Shown: one piece after another, positions 1 through 12,100 of the stretch
Layout: every line of letters starts with the position of its first letter
Position numbering within the stretch: position 1 is the first letter of the stretch
Assembly (NCBI RefSeq): GCF_019059575.1
Contig: NW_024881623.1
Span: forward strand, 868,001-932,000
Reading direction: 5' to 3'
Source of the DNA: Amphibalanus amphitrite
Taxonomy: Eukaryota; Arthropoda; Thecostraca; Balanomorpha; Balanidae
Length of the DNA: 64,000 nucleotides
Made by a program: the position numbers and the translations under genes
Notes under the pieces: generated by a model
Told to the model about the DNA's origin: nothing
Databases searched by the model: none
The model's input: the letters and a program-made list of their open reading frames with translations, nothing else

Positions 1-2865
1 TTTTGTGCTGCAAGAACAGTGCCTTCGATCTGGCAGAACACGTACCGAAGAGGTGCATGTTTTCCTTCCATTTAGAAAAAAATATGCTGCAATAAAACCT
101 CATGCATCAGAAGAAATGTTTGCAGAAAACGTTGTTATATTAAAGCATAGAAAACTAAAGGTAACCAATATTCTATGTTCTGTGATTAATGATATCCATA
201 ACTCACCCAGTCACCAAGATAGCAATGCCTCAAATGATGCTATGGATTATGGTGCTTATTTACAATGCTCTCATCACCAGAAGACAATGTTTTTAAAAAA
301 ACGTTTGGCCTTCATTTAACCTATGAATGTCCATGAAATCATCATCTTCAACGACCGACACTGTTCTATAATGTCTCCTTTTCATCATTCGTTTTTCCAG
401 CTAATTAACGGTGCGCTGACGTCATCACCAGTATCTGATCAGCGTCCTAAAATATCGGCTATCAAAACCAGGATTTTTGTGTCCCGCTTGCTGCCAACCT
501 TCCTAGATCCGCAGTTTCTCGGCCGGCCATCACAAGCTGCGGTTATGCGAAATATGAAGTGTCCATAAAATGTTCCAAAGACGTGTGACCGTTGTGGCGG
601 GTTCCAATCTCCTCGGTAGGAGCGCCCACACACGGTAGTTTGAGTCATCAAGACCAGACAAATTTGAGAATTGGGGAGCCCTTGAACCTGATGATTAAAA
701 ATAATAAGTAATTTTCACTTGTTCAAAGACTAACTAATTTGTATACAGTTGGGAGAAGTGACGCTAGCTGGCGCTTTTGGCTGGTACAATACGTAAAGGG
801 GAGGCATACGCTCAAATTTGCAGCAATATGGCGATGACTTCTTGACACCTTCATAACCAATTGCACCAACAGTACAACTTCGTTCGAAATACGAAAAGTA
901 GATCGACCCTCGCTTGCCATGGTCCTTTTGGTCCCTTGAACACCACTGGATCAACAGAACTAATTGACATCAGTGACGTCACACTGAGTCCCTTTCTGGA
1001 GAATCTGACACCTGCCATCACTAATGACGCGCACAATGACACCATGACGTGGCCTTTGCCATCCATTTGGCACACACCCCGTGTACTACAAAGTGAAAAC
1101 CCGTGCTCTAGCGGCAGGGGTGCGGTATCTTCATACGACGCCCATGTCAGGGTCAGGACTCAGGACCATCGATTTGTGATCCCTGAAAATGCGTAAAATC
1201 GAGGTAAGGCGCGGCAACCTTTGCAGTCCACCTACACCTGTTTAAACAGTTGTCGAGGGTGGGCTGTCACCGATTTAGCTTTCAAGTTGCAGTGTACCTA
1301 TTTATTTAAAATTTCCTCCTTCTGATATAAAAAAAAACGATAACAAGAACCAACGCTCCATTGATAGTCCCCACTGAAGTGTTAATTTACTTGTATCTTT
1401 CCGACCATAATAAATATGTGCAAGCTTAACTTCATGATTATGAATGTTTTAAATAACGCTTAGACATCAGACATGGACACCTGAACATCGAAGTACACTT
1501 ACGTACATAGGTCTTTTACTTAGACAATATCAGTTGTTTATTTAAATTTTCTGATGTCTTCCAAAAAGGGTATGATGGTTTTTATGAAAATTCATTGAAG
1601 TAGACGGGCCATTTTTTAGATTGAAGGTGAATTTTTATATTTGGAGAACAATTTCGAGTCTCTTTAGATGCGTAAACCGGCATATAAACCCTGGCTCTGT
1701 GCCAATTTTGTTCTGACGTGTGTCTGACGTCATCTGTCGGAGGTAAGTCAGATATATAACATCCTGCTCGGGTAGCCAATTGACGCGCCTTTAGCTCCGA
1801 TGCGGAGCTCAGACCTCAGCTCTCTCCATGCCCCTTACTTCGCGCTGCCACTGACTTATAAAACTCTCTTGGTAAATCGCCCCAGATGACACACTGAAAG
1901 ACCTCATGCTGCGTGCAGGCTGCACCCAACAATGCTGCCTTGAGCTGCAGTTCACGACCATCGGTCGGCAAATGCACGTGTTGCCAAAGTGCGCGGCCGG
2001 TTGAGACACCGCACGTGCGGGGACCCGAGACGACTCACTCTCTCGCCGGAGCCGATATCCGCCGCCGCGGGCCATAACTTCACGCCGACGGGGACGGGAC
2101 CCGACAGAGGAGACGCCGTTTTTATCGAAGACCGATCACGGTGGACCGCGGAGTGGCCGGGTGAACGTGCCGAGTAAACACAACAACCACAAACGCAACT
2201 GAACCCGGGGCTGGTGGACCACCTACTATCTTCAGTTGCCACAGACTAGCGCAGCGGCGCGGGATTCGCCACAAACCAACGCATCCCCGCAGGGCCTCAG
2301 TTGTGTGTTGGTCACAGCCACAGACACAGGGCCATTCATCCGACGTCTCAACTACGCCGCTAGTCGGCATTGCATTCTAAGGATCTACACATGTCGATAA
2401 TCTGTCAATTTGAGATGCAAGACTGCCGAAGACTGGCTTTGGAACGTGCAGCACACACTGTTTTTTGGCCTTGGATTTGGCCAGCCGGTACGTTCGGCTA
2501 ATGCAGTGCATATCTCGCCAGTCCCGGGTACGATTGTTCAGATAATCTCCTGTTGATAGCACCTAATCAGTGAACGGGCATTGCTGAAATTGTCCATGCA
2601 TACTTATTGACGAGCATCCGGCATTGGCTCTTTAGCTCCTTATGCTGTTGTGTTGAATTATCCGTGCTGCTGAAATAATTAACTATGTAATGCGATATGC
2701 TCTCTGCATTTGGGATGCTTCCTCGAGTACTTGTGACATGATTCCTAATATTACCTACGAAGTCATTTGGAAGATGACTTCATTCCATATTTCATACTAC
2801 CGAGATAACCGGTCATCTTTCCTACAATTGTTAATCTGCCCCTCACCTTTTCTCTGCCAATGCAG

Positions 2866-2919
2866 GGTCTCGCGGCGCTGCTGGGGCGACTCCTGTGGCG
2901 GCCGTCCCTCCGTCACTGA
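2866..2919 (+). CDS. Candidate 3'-terminal coding exon, unrecognised
   Basis: A pyrimidine-rich tract ending in CAG (2863-2865) is followed by a GC-rich 18-codon open stretch ending in TGA (2917-2919). Its composition resembles the true exons in this window. No upstream exon or domain was identified, so this may be a chance acceptor. Confidence 0.15.
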   Translation, partial: GLAALLGRLLWRPSLRH

Positions 2920-3177
2920 CCTAGCCAATAGCCCGCGGCGTCTGTCTGTCCGTCCGTCCCGGAGGTGAGGTGGCGCCCCTCCCTTCCCTCCGCGGTCCGG
3001 CGCCGTGGGTATTTTTACACGCTCTGTGTCACCCGCGGTGACGACGGACGGCGGAGCGATCGACAGCGCCGTGCGCCGCCCCGGGGCTCTATTCCGGTCA
3101 CCGAGAGCTGTCAGACGCGTCGCGGCGCGGTCACGTGGTCAGCCGACACCGGAGCCGACGGCCGGCTATCCGGGCCG

Positions 3178-3208
3178 CCCCCCCCCCCCGCCCCCCCCCC
3201 CCCCCCCG
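3178..3208 (+). repeat. Poly-C tract
   Basis: A nearly pure run of C broken by a few G bases. The overlapping proline-rich and arginine-rich frames come from this low-complexity tract. Confidence 0.9.
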
Positions 3209-4345
3209 CCGGCCCCCTTACACCAGACGACACGCACGTCATTCGGGTCAAGGCGCTGTCAGGGGGCGCGAGTGGCCGCACTCGTCTTCCCGTCACCGCC
3301 AGGATTGGGGCCAGGATTGGGCGGCCGCACCGTGGGCAACCGGTCCACCTACCGAGGAATTTCACGTCTTCGTAGCACGCTAGTGAAAATATTTCAAGGT
3401 CATGGTTTTGGCAAAATATATAAGGCACCCTGCATAACCCCGCCATGGAACATCAAAGTAAACATGTAACCAATATAATAGAACGATAAACAAACGTCTG
3501 CAGTTTGGGAGGTTAAACGGTTACAAATATAACTCTTAGCATTTTGACATTATTATATTATGTTACAAGCGTTTCGTGACTCAGTCATACAATATCGAGA
3601 GAGCTTCGAGAATCCACGTACGTTCTATAAACTCTTGCAGCGGGACACGACCAGCGGGCCACAGCAGCCAAGCAGTAAACAGCACACAGATGACCGAGTT
3701 TAGGTAATTTTAGAGACAAACCGTGGACGAATAAGCAGGCCCTGGGTTCAAGAATCGAGCCTTGGGGCACTCGCAATCCAAGCGTTGTGAACAGCGACAG
3801 TCCGCCAGCTATCACAGCCAACTCTTTCGCTCTATCATAAGATTATATATGCTCCTCGATGATATTAAACTCTGAACCAGGAAAAGGTACTGATAGATTT
3901 AGAAGATACACTTTTTTGGCATAATGACATGATCTAAGCAGGCTATAAATTATCGGGAAATAATCATGGAATATTTTTGTTTGGACGATTTGTTTAAATT
4001 ATTTTATGTTTGAAACGCAGGTATTCATTGATAAAAAGCTGTTATATTTCGGCATCCAAAAGGTGTTGTGTTTCACATACCTACAGCAATGCGCAATGCG
4101 ACATAGCTATCCACTTGGGGAGCCGTTGTGCGCCATTTCGTCAATCCATCATTCTGAAATACTCGGACACTTGGAGTCTTCCAAATGACGGCTATCGTTA
4201 AGGATCCGTGCCCAGTTCCACTGAACAGTGGCCATTGCCTACCTTCATTGAAACGCTTCACGCATGCCATCTACCGCTAACACAGCGAAGCTTTGCAGTG
4301 CCCTCTGCACCGTGTGCATGCGTTGCAAGTTAGCCCACATGTAAT

Positions 4346-4357
4346 CTCAGTAACAAT
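4346..4357 (+). repeat. Target-site duplication, 5' copy
   Basis: The 12-mer CTCAGTAACAAT is repeated exactly at 6651-6662, directly after the poly-A tail of the gag-only retrotransposon. It therefore marks both ends of that insertion. Confidence 0.9.
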
Positions 4358-6650
4358 CCCTGCGCAAACCTTGGATTCTTCGATATTCACGCACCAGTTC
4401 GACGCTTCACGTCAGTTAGCGCACGGTGTCCTCACTGAGCTCCAGGGTCGTCCATGGACGACCTTGGTCGCTAACTTTGAGTAAGCCTTCAGCTCTTTTT
4501 GCTCTATGTGACTGTAGGTAGGTCATCTAGGATAACTGCTCAGTCCGGGGGAAACCTAGCGGTGATAACGAACCGGACTATTTATCTTTGCCTGTAACAG
4601 ACCCCGATCATGGCCATGGACCCGACCGGACCGCCTCCAGGGGCGCGTCTCCCACCCGACCTTGACCCACCAGAAGGCCGCGCTCTCATCCTGATGAGCC
4701 GGCCTGATGGCACTCCACTGCGAGGGAACCCGTTCGCCATCATCAGGGAAATCCGCTCGATCTGTGACTCGGAAGTCGAAAAAACCAAACAACTCGGATC
4801 TGGCAAAATTCTCATCTCGACCTTCAACAAATACCAAAGCTCTGCCCTTCTCTCCTGCCAAACCATGCTCGGAAAACCTGTTTCGGCTGTTCTTGCAACC
4901 AACCTGATGTCATCGCAGGGTCTCATTCACTGTCCGGACCTCAGCGACCTCTCTGACGAAGAGCTCCTCACCGAACTAGCCCCGCAGGGTGTTATCGAGG
5001 TGCAGAGGCTCAAATCCAAGGACCGAACTCCAAACCCCCTGATTCGACTTCGCTTTAAAGGACTCGATCTCCCAAGAAAGCTCCTCTGCGGGTACCTCTC
5101 CGTCCCTGTTCGACCCTGGATCCAGCTGCCAAGGCAATGCCGTAGGTGCTGGAAGCTAGGCCACTCCATGCGCTCTTGCCGACGAAAAGAGACAGTCTGC
5201 GGGCAGTGCTCTGCCAGGGACAGCCACCCCACAGGTGACTGTACCTCGGTCCCAAAGTGCCCTCTCTGCTCTGGTCCACACCCAGCATGGGACCGAAACA
5301 GCTGCCCCGTCTGGAAAACCACCAAACGAGACACTCGAGAGCGAGCGCCATTCCAACCCCCGCCGCTCAACTCCACAGCTTGGCCTCCACTTGAGAGTCA
5401 GCACCGAACGATGCAGCCCCCTCCGGCTCGCACAGACGCCTCTGTCCAGACAGATGGTGAGGTCATGGCCCCTAAGGCGACCGCAGTCCCTGTTCAGACC
5501 CAGACCGAGACAGCCAGCTCTCAGACGACCGACGCCAGCACCCAAACGACCAAACTGACCACCTTCGACTCGACCTCTCAAACTCGACCCGCCCGACTGG
5601 TCTCTGCCGAAGTCCAGACTGACACCCCCGACTCACCGACACCAACCACGGACCCCGACGACTTCGGCTGCTCTCGAAGCAGGCCGTTCACCCGAGGCTA
5701 CACGGCGAGCTTCCAGCCTGACAGCCCCCGAAACGACACCGACGATCCCGATCCAGACCTGATCCCGAAGAGACGTCCCAGGGGTGAGATCCCTCCACCT
5801 GACATCGGGTCGCTGAAGTTTGAGTACGCCAGCGGCAGGCGACTTTCCTACCCTCCCTCCACCCTCTACTGGTTTGACCATGAAATCCGACTATACGACC
5901 TTGACCTTCGCCCAGAATCCAAAGCGTACAGGGCAGCCGTGGCTGGCTTCTATTTTGACGGACCCCCTCACCACGGACGCCGTATCTTCCTTCAGAGAAT
6001 TCCTCCAACGGGTAACCACTAGCCCTACCAACATCGCTGCCTAGGAGTCGAGCTATGCCTCACGGCTACTCCTCCAGAGCCACCAAATTCCAGTCAAAGT
6101 TGTACCCCTGAGACGGGCGGGACATGACTGGGGCACCCGGGTCACACCGGCTGCCATAACCCGCTGGCTGTCTCACTCGGTAGGCCGGTTTTTATTTTGG
6201 CCGATCCCTGCGAACAGCCTGCGCAATTACACTTTCACTGTCCACATTAGAGATATAACGTAACGTAACTATTGCGGGGATTTTTACTGTACTCGACAGT
6301 TTTTGCCCCTTGACTTAGGCACCAGGTTTTTTCTAGTTAGGACTTTTCCTGGTAAATACATCCCACAACAAACATCACACATTGCAACACCTCACACCAT
6401 CAGCAGCAAGATTTACAGCAGCAAGTATGAATATTCTACCCCTTTCTGGACACCCTTGCCTTGTTAATCGGACGCCACATGAGCCGAATTAAAGTAAAGT
6501 TTGCTTCTCTCTCTTGCTTGGGTCAGAATTAAATAGCTGACAGTAAAGTAAAGTAAAACGAAAGATCTGGCTCATTGCCAGCCTTAGTAATTTCCCCTTC
6601 CCTGGCGGTTGCCTTAGGCATGCCGGGAAGACTAAATTTAAAAAAAAAAA
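4358..6650 (+). mobile_element. Gag-only Jockey-type non-LTR retrotransposon
   Basis: The 2.29 kb insertion is bounded by a perfect 12-bp target-site duplication (4346-4357 and 6651-6662) and ends in an A-run (about 6638-6650), the hallmark of target-primed reverse transcription. It contains a leader of about 250 bp, one intact gag-like ORF (4610-6022) and a tail of about 615 bp with AAAGT repeats near 6550. No endonuclease or reverse-transcriptase ORF is present; the only short frame after the gag stop closes within 20 codons. Because one duplication brackets the whole unit, it moved in this form and was not truncated in place. Its mobilising RT must come from elsewhere. The architecture recalls HeT-A or half-LINE elements; that comparison is inference. 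Confidence 0.85.
4610..6022 (+). CDS. Jockey-type Gag (ORF1) with three zinc knuckles
   Basis: This 470-codon frame is uninterrupted. Its family role is binding the element RNA and packaging it into ribonucleoprotein. An N-terminal region with an RRM-like fold in related proteins (about residues 35-165) precedes a conserved block describing a lower-case LSDEELL-like helix near residue 120. Three zinc knuckles follow: C177-x2-C-x4-H-x4-C190, C197-x2-C-x5-H-x4-C211, and C217-x2-C-x3-H with a final Cys near 232. The order resembles the nucleic-acid-binding protein of mobile element jockey. The C-terminal half is Thr/Ser/Gln/Pro-rich and carries several QTD/QT repeats (about residues 280-350). 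The ATG at 4610 is the first in frame, and a second lies two codons later. Lack of frameshifts suggests recent insertion or selection on Gag. Confidence 0.85.
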   Translation: MAMDPTGPPPGARLPPDLDPPEGRALILMSRPDGTPLRGNPFAIIREIRSICDSEVEKTKQLGSGKILISTFNKYQSSALLSCQTMLGKPVSAVLATNLMSSQGLIHCPDLSDLSDEELLTELAPQGVIEVQRLKSKDRTPNPLIRLRFKGLDLPRKLLCGYLSVPVRPWIQLPRQCRRCWKLGHSMRSCRRKETVCGQCSARDSHPTGDCTSVPKCPLCSGPHPAWDRNSCPVWKTTKRDTRERAPFQPPPLNSTAWPPLESQHRTMQPPPARTDASVQTDGEVMAPKATAVPVQTQTETASSQTTDASTQTTKLTTFDSTSQTRPARLVSAEVQTDTPDSPTPTTDPDDFGCSRSRPFTRGYTASFQPDSPRNDTDDPDPDLIPKRRPRGEIPPPDIGSLKFEYASGRRLSYPPSTLYWFDHEIRLYDLDLRPESKAYRAAVAGFYFDGPPHHGRRIFLQRIPPTGNH

Positions 6651-6662
6651 CTCAGTAACAAT
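6651..6662 (+). repeat. Target-site duplication, 3' copy
   Basis: Exact copy of 4346-4357, directly following the poly-A run. Confidence 0.9.
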
Positions 6663-8400
6663 GTAATTCCGAGACCTCTGCGCCATAAAAAGTGAACGGG
6701 TTATTTGTACTTGAGCCGGATATCAGGTAGAGGGACAAACGTCTTATCGGAGTAATATTGGTGAGCACTTTATCGAAATGTCGAGTGTTATGCATAATTG
6801 GCTTTCGAAAATAATAAAAGGAACTACCTAATTGAATGGTGGCATTTACCTACTCCTTTAATCGATTAGTGTTATAATCTTTTGATCGCCAAGAATCGAG
6901 ACGGCGTAGATCTAAATGAGGATAAGTTGAATTATAATCATATACATAAGACATTTACGCATTCACATGTATCAAGTGACGGAGCCAATATCCTCACATT
7001 AGCACACTTTTATTTTTGAAACGCGTATGTTCCGAAAAAAAAAAACGAAGCTTCAACGGTGGGGTTGGCCGAAACGGGCTAAACAGTGTTCTTTATAGGC
7101 GACTGGGTGCAGCGAGCAGTGATGGAGCTCGAAGTAAACTTCATTGAATCCCTTTGGCTTTTGCAGCCTGCAATGGTCGAAGTCGTTTCTAGTGAGGCCT
7201 TCACAATTGACGGCTGACCGACAGGCCCACAGTGCAGAACACGATGGACAAACCCGCCGGTATTTGGCTCCAGCCTGGATTACACCTACTCTGTTAGTCA
7301 GAGATTCGACAGGCCAACCACACGGCCATTCATCAGCTCATGTATGCCTAATGGCTTCGTGCACTTGCGGGTTTCGCTTGGAGGTCAGCAGGCAACAGCC
7401 ACCAAGGTCGTCTCAAGAAATACTCAATGAAAACTTAGCCTCACGTATCGTATCCATATGAATGTAAATGGAATGATGATTCAATTCGTAAGAAAATTCA
7501 ATTCTTATACTGTTTAATTATTTTTATCTTCACTTCGCCTGTCAGTGGGGCTTGTCCCTGTTGGTGATTTTGGTAGATAAACAAACAAACAAATAAACAA
7601 AATTGGTGGTATGGCTTTGTTGAAAGCTGGATCTGTTGTCCCGTAGAGACATTAAGTGAGTGCTAAGAGCATTTTCCGGACAGCATATTTCTTCCCAGAT
7701 TTACACACTGCCATCCGTATTCAAACAATGCTATCTGCTATCTAGTTAATCGTTATCCTCCTCAGTCCTCAGGATCTCCTCACCGCACACTGGCTCCTCG
7801 GACCGCAGCATATCTACTCTGAGGTGACATACATACATGCTACATGAAATATCTCCACTGATAAGTATTGGACATCACGGTACCAGCCACTGCACTTGAA
7901 CAGGACGACCTCACAGACGTCCCTACACCGACCATGTCAAGGGTGACAATGTAGCAGACCAGCTAATTTGACCAGGCAATGTCAGCACTACTTTTCTAGC
8001 TACCTGGGTCAGACGTTTCTTTACTTTGCTAGCTACCTGAACCGGACAACGTCCCCTCACCAATTACCCGCGCGAGCTCCTACCACTATCACGACTGCTA
8101 CGCTCGCTGCGTCCGCTGCCATTGTCCACCGTGACGACCACCGGTCACGGTTCCGTGACCCCGTGCCTCCCCGTGACCCGTGCCGTGACGCGCCGGTCCG
8201 GCAGGCTGCGAACCCGTGTCCTCGGACTATCAGTCGGTATCTAATCAGCGCCGTGTCGCTGACAGCCCGTCGACAATGGCCGACGTTCGTCCGGCTCGCC
8301 GCGATACGACCCGGCACTTCTGCTAGTGTTGCGAAGTTTAGGAGGGACAGTCGGGTGGGCGGAAGCCACGCCTTTCCCTGGTGTTCATAGACGACCCGTG
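6663..8400. other. Intergenic, AT-rich, then GC-rich upstream of kinase
   Basis: Nothing codable was recognised. An (AAAC/AAAT)n run lies at about 7575-7600. From about 8050 the composition turns GC-rich (8050-8390), consistent with the promoter or CpG-rich 5' region of the downstream kinase. No TATA box was convincing. Confidence 0.45.
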
Positions 8401-8928
8401 AACTTCAGCTGTGAGTGTTAGAATTGATTGTGGTGAATATAAAGAGGAAATAGCTCGAAGGTATTGCGATTTGGATTGCGCAGCGTGGCGGCTGGCGGCG
8501 CACGACAAGTGAAGTTGGTAATTGACGTCGGTCTATACTGGTGGTGTTCCCGTGTGGTCACTTGTGAAAATCTTCAGTGGCAGTCGAGCATGGCAGATTG
8601 AAAGTGAGCCAGTGAAGTGACAGAATGTGTTTCTAACTCATAGTCAAACGGTGCGGGTCTATGGTGAGCCAGTGACTTTCGTTGACCTCAGACGGAGCGA
8701 AAATCTTCCAGTGACAGCTTTACCAGGGCGACCGCCGAGCGTTCTGGAGACAAATCGGTCCTGTAGTGAAGTGCAGTCTGAAGTGACGTTCCGGCCTGGA
8801 GCTGCCTGGATGCCCTAGTGGGCCCAGGGTTATACAATAGTGTGGTGCGTTTGCAAGTCGCGAACCCCAGGTCCTGAGCATTACACCGGAGTCCCGGCCG
8901 GTCCTTGCCGGCCGCACACGGCAACTAG
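8401..8928 (+). promoter_or_regulatory. Likely 5' UTR/promoter region of the GCK-III kinase
   Basis: The stretch immediately precedes the first coding exon. A TAG stop sits directly before the first ATG in the same frame (8926-8928), so the protein cannot begin further upstream in this exon. It contains several AGTGA repeats (8490-8790). Transcription start is not determinable from sequence. Confidence 0.35.
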
Positions 8929-8994
8929 ATGTGGTCCCTCTCCAAACGGTTCCGCAAAATGTCGCCCTCCGCCGTCGAATCAGAGGAGAAGGAG
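8929..8994 (+). CDS. GckIII: GCK-III kinase coding exon 1
   Basis: Encodes residues 1-22. The donor GTAAGA is at 8995, phase 0. Two candidate starts lie at 8929 and 8959; the second has A at -3 and the CAAAATG context favoured in arthropods. Confidence 0.8.
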
Positions 8995-9008
8995 GTAAGA
9001 GACGGAGT

Positions 9009-9101
<93 letters not shown>

Positions 9102-12100
9102 AGTTGAAAGAGGGAGAGAGGGAGGGGACTGAGGAAAATTGCTTGTACTGACCAGATGCCGAGGTCTGCATATGTATAAAGTTTCAATGACTTGCGTTTC
9201 TTCTTTAGGATGCGCGTCGTTTCCTGTAATCTGCGGTGATATAACACCTTCGCACACGTCATGTTTCTGTTTCAGCCTAGTGGTCTGCGAGCAATCTGGA
9301 TTACTTACAAATGATAAGATATTTGGCCATCCCAAAGCGTTGCACATCATTGTAGATTGTGGTAGGTACTTGAACTGTCAAAATGTTTTCGTCAATGTGA
9401 ATTTTCTATGTACTCACCGTCTGTCATTTTTTCGCTTCAGAATCTCGACCCTGAAGTGATCTTCACCAGAGAGCGCAAGATCGGCAAGGGGGCGTTCGGA
9501 GAGGTGTTTAAAGGCATTGACAACCGAACTGGCCGGGTGAGTGCGAAAACTACTGAATTTGAGCTCAGCCACAGACTTATCTAATACGAATTAGAGCTAA
9601 AGAGAGGAACCTGAGCCTCAGCAGGTCCCTTCTCTGCTCTCTCTCCGCCTGGTTGTGACCATCTACCATCTTCCTCCCCGTGTCACGAGAACTCCTGTGA
9701 ATACGAACCATTGTTTGTCACCAAGGCTGCCTTCATCGGTCGGGCACAGGACACTATCTTCACTATCTTCTGCCTTCTAAGTCCAATCGATAGTATGAAA
9801 AGCAAAGGGGTTTAGGCATGAGTGTGGCCTTCCCAACTGAGGACGTCGAATTTGATGCCGTGCTGAAAAAAATAGATACCTACCTATGTGTGACAGTGGC
9901 AACTATCGATATTATATTCATGGTACACTGCAACACGTTTCTTTTTATCGGAACACTAAACCACAACCCATATCTCAATGGCTCATGTCTTACGTAACTT
10001 CTGTATTGTTTTATGGCGTTACTTAATGATAAAAGTCCGTGTTATGACACCTTTCAATAGTGCCGCGTTCGTTACAAGTCAATACTTGGAGAATACAGTA
10101 AACTTTGTAGGTACGATACATATTGCAAAACGAATTATAGCTTTAGAATGTCTGATAGGATAACGTGTGCTGTATGGTTATTATCTCCCTACCCTGGCCT
10201 GGCATCGATGGGACTGGTTTATTCTGAGCATTGTTGCAAATTGCAAGAGAAAATAAAATTTATTTCCTGGACGTTTTGGAGGGTCAATTAATAAGTTACG
10301 AAAGGATGCTTATAACACCATACATGGCGGTTGAAACAATATGACCATGGGACTTGAACGAAAAGCCGTATGGGGTGTAGGTATGTCGGTTATTGAGCTC
10401 AGATAAATGTATACTTAAGATCTGGTTGCTGCTCGTTTCTTTACTCCTGTTGTGAGTTTTTCTCGACGAACGTTCTTTGCATCATTTTAGACGAAAATTT
10501 TTAAGACGATCGTCTCACATGTAGGGTTAGTTAAATCCTATAATAAGACGCATGCGTATCATAGAAAACTGGGCAAATGTGTGATTGTAAGGAAAATTTA
10601 CATCTTAGCGATGATTCATGATTTCGTGCTATGGATAGTGGACATTCTGTCCGTTCGTATGTTTTTTTTTTTGTTATGTGACATATGACAACGTTGTCGT
10701 AACACCTAGGCATTCGTGACCATAGTTTACATCGTTACAGTGACCCTGTCGGTGACGCCGGGTCCTCTAATCTTCTGATCTCTCAGGTTGTTGCCATCAA
10801 GATCATGGACCTGGAGGAGGCGGAGGACGAGATCGACGATATCCAGCAGGAGATCACGGTGTTGTCACAGTGCGACTCACCCTACGTCACCAAGTACTTC
10901 GGATCCTACCTGAAGGTCAGACCAGCGACAGCGCTTACTTCAATTGCGCGATATGTAGGTACAGAGCTGTTTGCTTACATGGGAATAAAACCTGACTATT
11001 TTTAGAAAAGCATATGCGGCAATTAGAAATGTAATGACAAGGGTTCAAATTTGAACAATTCTTTTGAAATAATAAATATGATTAATAGGTAATGCTTCCG
11101 TTTTACGACACGAGTACCTATAAGTGAGATGCAAAAGAGCTAAAAAAAAGATAATTACATTACAGGTTTTTTCGCTTAGTTTAATTTCCATATTTAGTCA
11201 GGCTTATCATATCCCTTTCATAGGATACATAGCATGATTAATGTACCATTTTTGCACAAGGGTATTGAACTATTCAAAATAAATGATAAATATCAAATAA
11301 CTATACATTGAATAACAATAACATAAAAATATAACATGCATAATAAATAACTGACATGATAAATAACTAAAAACAAATAACTATACTTTTATTTCAAATG
11401 AAGCCAACAATTAGTTTATTATCTACAAGACACAGATCAGCCGGTGTCTCTCAATGGGGTTGGGAACTCGATTTTTTAAGAATGTATAGAAATGATCAAA
11501 CTGTTTTCGCAGAATTTATGCTGCATACAATTTCCTCATGAAATCAATATGCTGAGAGAAATGGGGGAAGACAGATAGAAAACATGTTTTTTAAGGTTCT
11601 TGAAAAAGACGCTCTTGATGCTGTTACGTCACATGTCAGTTTCTGCGGTTGACAAATAACGGCGCTGGGCGCATCTGGCGCACCACCGATTACCTACATG
11701 TTATTTCTATGTGTGAAAAAGGTTGTTTGTTTCATTCTGCCATCCGCGCTGTTTTTAGCTTTAAATCATGCTAAATCATTCACGGATGAAAGGTTCAGTG
11801 TCAAAAATTGATGCTCTGCCGTGTACTGTTCCCATTTAACATTGAGCGCGTGGTAAACATTTTGTGAACCTCGAATTTTCAAATGAAAAACATGATGAAT
11901 CGGAAGATGCTGAAGGGCAAAAGCCTTTCCAATACGCATTTGGCCTAATTTACAATTAAAATTTTAATATTTCTCTAATCTTATTAATGATTGCTTTGTT
12001 CTTTTTCATAAAAATAAATTAAGGCGTTGAGAACCGAGGTAATTTCTATCTACCGTGCCTTAACTTACCAGCAACAGCAACCTATCTACGCCCTACGGTG

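Larger units (their letters stand above)
1..4345. other. Intergenic, no supported gene
   Basis: The stretch is AT-rich to about 1.8 kb, GC-rich from about 1.95 to 2.2 kb and again from 2.87 to 3.37 kb, then AT-rich. Open frames up to 154 codons exist, but none shows a family motif and most overlap antisense frames in the GC-rich part, as expected by chance. A nearly pure C run at about 3178-3208 interrupts the GC-rich part. The GC-rich blocks could be a promoter or a CpG-type region. One weak terminal-exon candidate at 2866-2919 is listed separately. Confidence 0.5.

Noticed and set aside
3005..3469. Proline-rich and glycine-rich proteins
   Set aside because: Produced by the poly-C tract at 3178-3208 in overlapping frames.
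8929..9350. Arg-Glu and Leu-Ser frames over the GA run beyond the kinase exon
   Set aside because: Artefact of a dinucleotide repeat; only the first 66 nt are coding.
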